This document shows positions 1 through 7,531 of a stretch of DNA of 64,000 bases, piece after piece. The notes under the pieces are model-generated. The model was not told the origin of the DNA. It saw only the letters and a list, made by a program, of their open reading frames with translations, and searched no databases. Within the stretch, counting starts at the first letter, position 1. Each line of letters starts with the position of its first letter. Source of the stretch: Deltaproteobacteria bacterium (GTDB lineage: Bacteria; Myxococcota_A; UBA9042; PHBI01); the NCBI GenBank assembly GCA_020632715.1, contig JACKFA010000007.1, forward strand, positions 372,001 to 436,000. The letters run 5' to 3'. Position numbers and translations under genes: made by a program.

Positions 1-1025
1 TCGGCGACCGCTTCCCGATCTCGTTCTCGGCCGGCATCGACCGGAAGAACTTCCCCGACGCGGTGGCGCTGGGGCTGACGCCCATCACGGTGTGCAGCGA
101 CCTCTTGCAGCCGGGCGGCTACGGGCGCGCCGAGGGCTACTTCAAGGACCTGTGCAGCCGCATGGACGCGGTGGGCGCCGCGGACCTCGACGGCTACGTG
201 CTCCGCGCCTACGGGAAGGGCGACGAGGCGCTGGCGCTCGGCGTCCGCGACGCGGAGCGGCGGGCGCGCTGCGCCAAGGCCCTCGAGCACGACGAGGACC
301 TCGCGGAGGCCGCGGGGCCCGAGCTCCGGAGCTGGGTGTCGGCGGCGAAGCTCCTGAACACGGCGCACTACACGGCGGCGCTCGAGAAGGACGCGCGCTA
401 CGGCAAGGCGAAGAACGACAAGCCCCCGCGGAAGCTCGGGACGGAGCTCTGGCTCTTCGAGTGCGTGACCTGCGACAAGTGCGTGCCGGTCTGCCCGAAC
501 GACGCGAACTTCCTCCTGATGATGCCGCCGCAGCGGATCCCGGTCGTGAAGGCGGCGCCGAACGCGCTCGGCGGCTTCGACGTCGCGGCCGAGGGGGCGA
601 TGGTGCTCGGCCAGAAGCACCAGATCGCGAACTTCGCGGACTTCTGCAACGAGTGCGGCAACTGCGACGTGTTCTGCCCCGAGGACGGCGGGCCCTACGT
701 GAAGAAGCCGCGCTTCTTCGGGACCTTGGGCGAGCTCGAGAAGTACCCGCGGCACGACGGCTACGTGGTGCGCGGGCGGCCGGGGGCGGCCGAGGTGACG
801 CTGCGGGTCGGCGGGAAGCTCGCGACGGTCGTGACCGACGGCGCGGAGATCCGCTTCTCGGGCGACGGCTTCGCGGTGACGTTCTCGGCGGATGACCCCG
901 AGGCGACCGTGATCGGGGCGGCGAAGGCCGAGGTGGACCTCACGCACGCGCTCATCGCGCGCGCGATCGCCGACGCGCTGCTCGCGCAGGGCGCCACCAC
1001 CTGGGTGGGCGCGGCCGCGGTCTAG
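1..1025 (+). CDS. ygfK: YgfK-like putative selenate reductase / FAD-Fe-S oxidoreductase subunit, C-terminal part (5' end outside window)
   Basis: The frame is open from the left edge (first full codon at base 3), so this is only the last ~340 residues. Two ferredoxin-type [4Fe-4S] motifs of the form CxxCxxCxxxCP are visible: CVTCDKCVPVCP and CNECGNCDVFCP. The upstream part reads GIDRKNFPDAVALGLTP, which fits the flavin-barrel to ferredoxin arrangement of YgfK, the so-called selenate reductase subunit. In Escherichia coli and many anaerobes ygfK sits with ssnA and xdhD in a purine/urate degradation locus. Here ssnA- and xdh-like genes lie 22 kb downstream on the other strand, so the set is present but dispersed. 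The electron donor and true substrate cannot be read from this fragment. A generic dihydropyrimidine dehydrogenase/GltD-type subunit is the main alternative. Confidence 0.75.
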   Translation, partial: GDRFPISFSAGIDRKNFPDAVALGLTPITVCSDLLQPGGYGRAEGYFKDLCSRMDAVGAADLDGYVLRAYGKGDEALALGVRDAERRARCAKALEHDEDLAEAAGPELRSWVSAAKLLNTAHYTAALEKDARYGKAKNDKPPRKLGTELWLFECVTCDKCVPVCPNDANFLLMMPPQRIPVVKAAPNALGGFDVAAEGAMVLGQKHQIANFADFCNECGNCDVFCPEDGGPYVKKPRFFGTLGELEKYPRHDGYVVRGRPGAAEVTLRVGGKLATVVTDGAEIRFSGDGFAVTFSADDPEATVIGAAKAEVDLTHALIARAIADALLAQGATTWVGAAAV

Positions 1026-1090
1026 GAGCCTGTAGCGCATAGATGCTTCGGCCTAGCTGGACTCGGCGTCCTCGGGGGCCCACGACCGGA

Positions 1091-1175
1091 AGGGCCTCGC
1101 GCAGAGGCGCAAAGGCGCAGAGGGCGGGCTCCGTGCTGGCCCTCCTGGCGCCTTGGCGCCTTGGCGCGAGGCCCT
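1091..1175. repeat. Long imperfect inverted repeat made of 'ggcgc' units
   Basis: The left arm (1091-1125) and the reverse complement of the right arm (1141-1175) are nearly the same sequence. They share AGGGCCTCGCG followed by three short repeats of the type AAGGCGC, separated by a ~15-bp loop. It lies between the ygfK-like stop and the alpha-2-macroglobulin start. Unit sequences of this kind (gcgcaaaggcgcagagg) are familiar as dispersed intergenic palindromes in several GC-rich phyla. A role as terminator or mobile palindrome is inference. Confidence 0.7.
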
Positions 1176-1282
1176 CTCTCGCGACTCGCACGGTCTCTGC
1201 GTCGTGGCGCGACGCCGCGAAGGAATCAGAACTTTTCTCCCGGTGGGGCGTATGGAGCCTGTCCCCCGCCCGGGAGCCCCCG

Positions 1283-4200
1283 ATGTCATCGCTTTCGTCG
1301 CGCTCGTCGCTCGCAACGTCGTTCTCCCTCCTCGTCGCGTGCGCCCTCGTCGCGCACGCCGCGCCCGCCCACGCGCTCAGCGCCGAACGCCTCACGCCCG
1401 ACGCCCTCGGTCAGGGCGCCTCGATCGCCGCGCGCCCCGTCGACGGCGGCCTCGAGCTCGCCATCACCGCCGGCTCGGGCGCCCCCGCGAGCGTCACGCT
1501 GACGCTCCTCGCGCCCCGCGGCTCCTCCGGCGCGGCCCGCTGGCTCGCCCTCACCCCGGGCGCCACCGCCCGCGTCGTGCTCCCGCGGCCCGGCGGGAAG
1601 ACCGCCGACCGCGACCTGCGCCTGCTCGTCGACCCCGGCGTCGCCGGCGCCGGCAAGCGCTGGGTCGGCGTCGTCGCGACCTTCCTGCGCACGCCCCGAC
1701 TCCTCCTCCTCGGCGACGCGACCGTCCTCGCCGGCGCCACCTGGTCCCCGCGCGTGGCCGTCCGCGTCACGAGCACCAACTGCGCCGCGGCCCCCTGCGA
1801 GGAGGCCCTCGCGGGCGTCGCCGTCACCGCGCGACTCGTGAAGGCCGAGGGCAAGGGCGCCACCGTCCTCGCCGCCGCCGAGGGCACGACGGACGCCGGC
1901 GGTACCGCGTCCCTCGCCATGCGCGTGCCCGGCGACGCCGCCGGGACGCTCCGCCTCGAGGTCACCGCGCGCAGCGACAGCGGCGACGCCGAGGCGAGCT
2001 ACGAGGTCGAGGCCACGCGCGAGGTGCAGCTCCTGCTCTCCCTCGACAAGCCCCTCTATCAGCCGGGCCAGACGGCGCACGTCCGCCTCCTCGCGCGGCG
2101 CCGCGGCGAGGGGCGCGCGGCGGGCGGCGAGGCCGTCACCATCAGCGTCTTCGACGCCCGGGACAACCGCGTGTACCAGCGGCGCGGCAAGACCAGCCCC
2201 GAGGGCGTCTTCGCGGCGGAGATGGCCATCGCGAGCCTCGTCAACACCGGCCGCTGGCGCGTCGAGGCGAAGCTCGGCGACACCGCCACCGAGCGGACCA
2301 TCGAGGTGAAGCCCTACGTGCTGCCGAAGTTCAAGGTCGAGGTGACGACCGAGCGCGCGACCTACAAGCCCGGCGAGGTCGTGCGCGGCGTCGTGAGCGG
2401 CCGCTACTTCTTCGGCGAGGCCCTCCGCGGCGCGACCGTCGAGCTCTCGGCGGCGACGGTGGACGTCGCACCCCGTGAGCTCGCCCGCATGCAGCTGAAG
2501 CTCGACGACGCGGGCGCCAAGGCCTTCGAGCTCGCGCTGCCCGCCGCCCTCGTCGGCTCGCCGCGCCTCGCCGGGGCCGCGCCCGTCACGCTCACGGCGC
2601 GCGTCGCCGACACCGCCGGCCAGACGCAGGAGGGGCGGCGCGCGCTCACGGTCGCCGCCGAGAGCCTGCGCCTCGTCGCCGTGCCGGAGGCGGGGCGGCT
2701 CGTCGAGGGCGTCGAGAACGCCGTCTACTTCCTCGTGACCACGGTGGACGGCGCGCCCGTCGAGGGCGCGAAGGTCGCCTTCTCGGCGCCGGCGCTCCGG
2801 TCGGCGCCGACCGAGGTCGTCACCGACGCGAACGGGATCGCCACCTGGCGGACGACGCCGAGCGGCGCGCTCGGGTTCGAGGCGGTCGTCACCGCGCGCG
2901 ACGGGGCGCGGCTCACGCAGCGCGTCACGCTCGGGACGGACGGCGCGGCGACGAGCGTGCTCCTGCGCCCGTCCGACCCGTCCCCGCGCGCCGGGCAGCG
3001 CGTGTCCTTCGAGGTCCTCGCGACGGCGTCCGTCCCGCAGGTGTTCGTGGACCTCGTCAAGGACGGGCAGACCATCGTCACGCTGACGGCGCCGATGCAG
3101 GGCGGGCGCGGCTCGGTCGCGACGACGCTGCCGGAGTGGGCGGCGGGCACCGTGCTCGCGACGGCCTACGTCATCGGGGCGGACATGAACGTCTACGGCG
3201 ACACGCGCCCGATGATCGTGCGCCTCGCCGACGATCTGCACGTCGCGGTCACCCCCGGCAAGGGCGCGTTCCGCCCCGGCGAGGAGGCGACGATCGACCT
3301 CGAGGTCACCGACGGCGCCGGCCACCCGGTGCTCGCGGCGCTCGGCCTCTGGGTCGTCGACGAGGCGGTGTTCGCGCTGTCGGAGCTGCGGCCCGGGATG
3401 GAGGAGGTCTTCTTCCTGCTCGAGCAGGAGATCATGCGGCCGAAGGTCGAGATCCACGCGTTCGAGCCGGACGCGGCCTTCTTCCCGCCGGACGACGCCC
3501 CGAAGAACGAGGCGGCGGCGCTGCCCGCGCGGGTCCTGGCCGGGGCGGCGTCGACGCTCTACCTGCACACGCGCTGGGCGGACAGCCGGGCCGTCGAGGT
3601 CGCGGCGAGCCAGGAGGTCTGGCAGGGGGCGCTCGCGCGGCAGGCGGGGCGCTGGCAGCGGGGCGTCACGGCGTGGGTGCGGCAGAGCTGGCGTGAGCCG
3701 TCGGGGCGGGAGCTGAAGCGGATCCTCGCGGCGAATGGGCTCGTGAACGGCGTCACGCGCGACGCCTTCGGGCAGCCTCTGCGCGTCGACGCGAACCTCG
3801 AGGACACCGCGGTCACGTACGGCGCCGTGCGCTCGGCCGGGCTCGACGGCGCCTTCGACACCGCCGACGACCTCGTCGCCGACCTCGGGCTCGAGGCCGC
3901 GCTGGCGCCCGTCTGGCGGACGCGCGAGCGGCGCTGGGCGCGGCACGCGCGGCCGAGACAATTCGACTTCCAGGACATGCCGCTCGACGCGTTCGAGGAC
4001 GGCGGTGGCGGCGGAGGCTGGGGCGGCGAGGTCGCGGTCGGCGGCGCGGTGCGGCGCGAGGCGCCGATGGCGCCGCCGCGGGAGCCGGCCGCGCGGGTCC
4101 CGGTGAGCCAGGCGACGACGGCGCCCGCGACGGCGAAGAAGCCGCAGGGCGCGGAGCCGCCGGCGCGCGTGCGCTCCTACTTCCCCGAGACGCTCTACGT

Positions 4201-6304
4201 GAACCCGCTCGTGGTGACCGACGCCAGCGGGCGGGCGCGCGTGACCATCCCGATGGCCGACAGCATCACGACCTGGCGGATGTCGGCCCTCGCGAGCGCC
4301 GCCGACGGGCGCCTCGGGAGCGCGAGCGCCGGGCTCAAGGTGTTCCAGGAGTTCTTCGTGGACGTGAGCTTCCCGGCGTCGCTCACGCGTGGCGACCACG
4401 TCACGGTGCCGGTCGCCGTCTACAACTATCTGGCCGGGGCGCAGACGGTGCGGCTCGAGCTCGCGGCGGAGGGCGGGCTCGAGCTCGAGGGGCCCGCCGC
4501 CGTCGAGGTGACGCTCGCGGCGAACGAGGTGAAGGGCGTGCAGGTGCCGCTCGTGGCGCGGAGGGTCGGCGTCGGGCGGCTCACGGTGCGGGCGCAGGGC
4601 GCGAAGGGCGTCGCGGACGCCGTGCGGCGCGAGGTGCGCGTCGCGCCGGACGGGGCGCCGGTCACGACGAGCGGCTCGGGGATGCTGAGCGAGCCCGCGT
4701 CGCTCGCGGTCGACGTGCCGGCCGACGCCGTGCCGGGCGCGAGCACGCTCCTCGTGAAGCTCTACCCGGAGATGTTCGCGCAGGTCGTCGACGGGCTCGA
4801 GAACATCCTGCAGATGCCGAGCGGCTGCTTCGAGCAGACCTCGTCGACGACGTACCCGAACATCCTCGTGCTGCGCTACCTGCGCGACGCGAAGCGCGCG
4901 AAGCCGGAGCTCGAGGCCAAGGCGCTCACGTACCTGCAGGCGGGCTGGCAGCGCCTCGTCACGTTCGAGGTGAAGGGCGGCGGCTTCTCCTGGTTCGGCG
5001 AGGCCCCGGCGAACCTGGTGCTGACGTCGTACGGGCTCATGGAGTTCCACGACATGGCGCGGGTCTACGCCATCGACGAGGGGGTGCTCGCGCGGACGCG
5101 GCGCTGGGTCGCGGGGAGGCAGCAGCCGGACGGATCGTTCGCGCCGGACGCGGCGTTCCTGCACCAGGAGTCGTGGGGTGACCTCCAGAAGTCGACGCTC
5201 CTCGTGTCGGCGTACGTGACGTGGGCGCTCGCGGCGACGCGGCCCGAGCGGGGGCGGCTCGACGCGGCCGTGGAGCGCGGGCTCGCCTACCTCGCGGCGC
5301 GGTGGGAGCAGGAGACGGATCCGTACGCGCTCGCGTACGTGGCGAACGCGCTCGCCGAGGCGGTGACGGACCGGAGCGACGCGAAGAACCGCGCGGTGTT
5401 GCGGCGGGTGACGGACGCGCTCGCGAAGCTCGCGGCGCGGGTGGACGGCGGGCTGATGTTCCCGACGAAGCAGCGGACGGCGACCTACGGCAGCGGCAAG
5501 AGCGCGCAGATCGAGGTGACGGCGCTCGCGCTGCGGGCGTTCATGCGGGCGGGGGAGCACCTCGAGCTCGTGCGGCCCGGGCTCGAGTGGCTCGTCGGGC
5601 AGAAGGACGCGGGCGGGAACTGGGAGTCGACGCAGGCGACGATCCAGGTGCTGCAGGCGATGGTGGCGTCGCTGTCGAGCCAGCCGAAGCCGACGGCGGG
5701 GACGGTCGACGTGGTGGTGAACGGGCAGACCGTGGAGACGGTGGCGTTCACGGCCGAGGACTTCGCGGTGGTGCGCTTCGTGGACGCGTCGCGGGCGCTG
5801 CGGGTCGGGAAGAACGAGGTGGCGCTGGTGCCGTCGGGCGGGGTGAGCGCGATGTACGCGGCGACGGCGGTGTCGTACGTGCCGTGGGGGGAGCAGGGGC
5901 CGGCGGCGGCGGGGTCGCCGGAGGCGTTCGAGGTGTCGGTGGCGTACGACCGGCAGCAGCTCGCGAAGGACGACACGGTCGGCGTCGAGGTGAGCGTGAA
6001 GTCGAACCTGCCGGGGGTCGCGGAGATGGGGATCGTGGACGTGGGGGTGCCGCCGGGCTTCGACGTGCTCGCGGAGGACCTCGAGGCGGCGGTCGGGCGC
6101 GGGGAGCTTCAGCGCTTCACGCTGACGGGGCGGCAGGTCATCCTCTACGTGCCGCGGTTCGCGCCCGGCGCGCCGTGGCGGCTGCGGTTCCGGGTGAGGG
6201 CCCGCTTCCCGGTGAAGGTGTCGACGGGGCCGACCGTGGCCTACGAGTACTACAACCCCGACAACCGCGGGACGTCGCCGCCGGGGCAGGTGACGGTGAG
6301 GTAG
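1283..6304 (+). CDS. Alpha-2-macroglobulin family protein (thioester-containing protease trap)
   Basis: This 1673-residue envelope protein has the bacterial alpha-2-macroglobulin plan. There is an N-terminal signal sequence, an MG2-type domain near residue 250 (LDKPLYQPGQTAHVRLLAR), further MG domains, a glycine-rich linker near residues 905-915 at the bait-region position, the A2M domain near 965, and a thioester motif GCFEQ with Cys1182 followed by the alpha/alpha thioester domain. The intact Cys-x-Glu-Gln suggests covalent trapping of attacking proteases. The start chosen is the ATG at 1283, because the sequence upstream in this frame is not protein-like and runs through a palindromic repeat, and 1283 begins directly with the signal peptide. 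LVAC at residues 17-20 resembles a lipobox, but the hydrophobic stretch continues to an AHA site, so lipidation is uncertain. No pbpC (the usual partner) is adjacent. Confidence 0.93.
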   Translation: MSSLSSRSSLATSFSLLVACALVAHAAPAHALSAERLTPDALGQGASIAARPVDGGLELAITAGSGAPASVTLTLLAPRGSSGAARWLALTPGATARVVLPRPGGKTADRDLRLLVDPGVAGAGKRWVGVVATFLRTPRLLLLGDATVLAGATWSPRVAVRVTSTNCAAAPCEEALAGVAVTARLVKAEGKGATVLAAAEGTTDAGGTASLAMRVPGDAAGTLRLEVTARSDSGDAEASYEVEATREVQLLLSLDKPLYQPGQTAHVRLLARRRGEGRAAGGEAVTISVFDARDNRVYQRRGKTSPEGVFAAEMAIASLVNTGRWRVEAKLGDTATERTIEVKPYVLPKFKVEVTTERATYKPGEVVRGVVSGRYFFGEALRGATVELSAATVDVAPRELARMQLKLDDAGAKAFELALPAALVGSPRLAGAAPVTLTARVADTAGQTQEGRRALTVAAESLRLVAVPEAGRLVEGVENAVYFLVTTVDGAPVEGAKVAFSAPALRSAPTEVVTDANGIATWRTTPSGALGFEAVVTARDGARLTQRVTLGTDGAATSVLLRPSDPSPRAGQRVSFEVLATASVPQVFVDLVKDGQTIVTLTAPMQGGRGSVATTLPEWAAGTVLATAYVIGADMNVYGDTRPMIVRLADDLHVAVTPGKGAFRPGEEATIDLEVTDGAGHPVLAALGLWVVDEAVFALSELRPGMEEVFFLLEQEIMRPKVEIHAFEPDAAFFPPDDAPKNEAAALPARVLAGAASTLYLHTRWADSRAVEVAASQEVWQGALARQAGRWQRGVTAWVRQSWREPSGRELKRILAANGLVNGVTRDAFGQPLRVDANLEDTAVTYGAVRSAGLDGAFDTADDLVADLGLEAALAPVWRTRERRWARHARPRQFDFQDMPLDAFEDGGGGGGWGGEVAVGGAVRREAPMAPPREPAARVPVSQATTAPATAKKPQGAEPPARVRSYFPETLYVNPLVVTDASGRARVTIPMADSITTWRMSALASAADGRLGSASAGLKVFQEFFVDVSFPASLTRGDHVTVPVAVYNYLAGAQTVRLELAAEGGLELEGPAAVEVTLAANEVKGVQVPLVARRVGVGRLTVRAQGAKGVADAVRREVRVAPDGAPVTTSGSGMLSEPASLAVDVPADAVPGASTLLVKLYPEMFAQVVDGLENILQMPSGCFEQTSSTTYPNILVLRYLRDAKRAKPELEAKALTYLQAGWQRLVTFEVKGGGFSWFGEAPANLVLTSYGLMEFHDMARVYAIDEGVLARTRRWVAGRQQPDGSFAPDAAFLHQESWGDLQKSTLLVSAYVTWALAATRPERGRLDAAVERGLAYLAARWEQETDPYALAYVANALAEAVTDRSDAKNRAVLRRVTDALAKLAARVDGGLMFPTKQRTATYGSGKSAQIEVTALALRAFMRAGEHLELVRPGLEWLVGQKDAGGNWESTQATIQVLQAMVASLSSQPKPTAGTVDVVVNGQTVETVAFTAEDFAVVRFVDASRALRVGKNEVALVPSGGVSAMYAATAVSYVPWGEQGPAAAGSPEAFEVSVAYDRQQLAKDDTVGVEVSVKSNLPGVAEMGIVDVGVPPGFDVLAEDLEAAVGRGELQRFTLTGRQVILYVPRFAPGAPWRLRFRVRARFPVKVSTGPTVAYEYYNPDNRGTSPPGQVTVR

Positions 6305-6315
6305 GTCGCGAGGTC

Positions 6316-6365
6316 GCCCGCAGGGTGGGGGCGGGCGGCCACGAGGGCCGCCCCTACGGGTCACG
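6316..6365. repeat. 50-bp intergenic hairpin repeat, copy 1
   Basis: It has the core GGGCGGCC-acgag-GGCCGCCC, a perfect 8-bp stem with a 5-base loop. The same 50 bases recur at 6398-6447 with one change (c to t just after the stem). It sits directly behind the alpha-2-macroglobulin stop and could act as a terminator, but the duplication marks it as a REP-like dispersed element. Confidence 0.8.
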
Positions 6366-6397
6366 TCGGGGGCGCGCCCGGGCGCCACGCCGAGGGC

Positions 6398-6447
6398 GCC
6401 CGCAGGGTGGGGGCGGGCGGCCACGAGGGCCGCCCTTACGGGTCACG
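6398..6447. repeat. 50-bp intergenic hairpin repeat, copy 2
   Basis: This is the second copy of the element at 6316-6365, in the same orientation 82 bp downstream, identical at 49 of 50 positions and with the same 8-bp stem. A decayed third copy may follow at about 6465-6500, where the pieces are recognisable but interrupted. Confidence 0.8.
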
Positions 6448-6566
6448 CCCGGGCGGGCACGCCATGCGGGGGCGGCGGCACGAGGGGCGCCCGAACGGGA
6501 CGGCACGCCGGGATGGCGCGCCCGAAGATCGCCAGGAGAGTGTCTCGGGCCGCGTCCGCGCCCCGC

Positions 6567-7448
6567 TCAGTCCGTGCCGCCCTCGTGGTCCTGCACGACG
6601 GCGCTCGGGGTGGTCTTCCAGCAGCCGATGTCCCAGGTCTCCTCGACATCGGCGCGCCCGTCGCCGTCGTCGTCGCGCTCGCGGCCGACCACCCGGCCCG
6701 TGGCGCGGTCGCGGAGGTAGCGCCACGACCAGCGCCTCGCCCCGTCGCCGCCGCCCGCGACGCCGTCCACGCCCAGCAGGCGCCCGGCGTCGTCGTAGCG
6801 CCACGTCTCGCCGCCGCTCCGGCGCTCGCCCCCGTCCGCGGCGAGGTCGAAGCGGACGACCTCGGTCGGGCGCCCTTCGGCGCCGCACCGCACCTCGGAG
6901 CGCGCCACCAGCCGCCCCGTCGGGAGCTCCCGCGTCGTCGAGGCCCGCTCCCCCGCGCAGTCCTCGCCGCCGAGATACGTGATGAGCCAGCGCCGCTCGC
7001 GGTCGCCGCTCCGGTCCACCACGGTCACCTCGTCCGCGCGGCCCTCGTCGCTCTCGACCGTCGTCTCCACGCGCGTCGGCGCCGCGCTCCGCGGCACCCC
7101 GTCCCACGTCGTCACCGTGCGGCTGTGCTCACGCCGGCTCAGCACCGTCTCCTCGCGGACCTCCCGCGCGCCGGTCTCGACGCGGCTCATCGGGCGCCCG
7201 TCGATGGCGTAGCTGTATCCGACCCGCGACGTGCCGGTCGCGCCGTCGTCGCCGCGATAGGTGATCGTCGCCGAGCACGGACCCCCCAGCTCGCACGTGC
7301 CGACCCGGCACACGAGGCCCCGGAGGCACGGCGCCTCGGGGCCGCAGCGGCCGCCCTCCGGCACCGGCTCCGGCGCGAGCGGCGGCGGCGCAGCCCGCGC
7401 CGAGCCCGCCGCGGCCGTCATCATCAGGAACAGCGCCATCACCCGCAT
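6567..7448 (-). CDS. Secreted cysteine-containing hypothetical protein with YD-like and Asp-rich motifs
   Basis: The product is 293 residues with a Sec signal peptide (hydrophobic MRVMALFLMMTAAAG, predicted cleavage after SARA). The mature N-terminus carries a short cluster of six cysteines (GGRCGPEAPCLRGLVCRVG and following), typical of the disulfide modules at the start of many secreted myxobacterial proteins. The body is rich in Thr/Arg/Glu beta-strand-like sequence with one RHS/YD-like stretch (WRYDDAGRLLGVDG). Near the C-terminus DDDGDGRAD resembles a thrombospondin type-3 calcium loop. The ATG at 7448 was chosen because the signal peptide starts there. No family is recognised. It may be co-oriented with the GH31 gene, whose stop lies 83 bp upstream of this start. 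Confidence 0.7.
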   Translation of the reverse strand: MRVMALFLMMTAAAGSARAAPPPLAPEPVPEGGRCGPEAPCLRGLVCRVGTCELGGPCSATITYRGDDGATGTSRVGYSYAIDGRPMSRVETGAREVREETVLSRREHSRTVTTWDGVPRSAAPTRVETTVESDEGRADEVTVVDRSGDRERRWLITYLGGEDCAGERASTTRELPTGRLVARSEVRCGAEGRPTEVVRFDLAADGGERRSGGETWRYDDAGRLLGVDGVAGGGDGARRWSWRYLRDRATGRVVGRERDDDGDGRADVEETWDIGCWKTTPSAVVQDHEGGTD

Positions 7449-7531
7449 CGCGCCATGGTCGAAGCCAGGTGCCCCCGCGTCAACATCCTTGCCGCCGCCG
7501 TCCGCGCCCGATCGGGCGCAGCGCCCCGTCA

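Noticed and set aside
1286..6424. A 1712-residue open frame opposite the alpha-2-macroglobulin gene
   Set aside because: It is Arg/His/Pro-rich without domains. In DNA this GC-rich the antisense frame of a real gene is open by codon bias; the plus-strand frame has the thioester motif.
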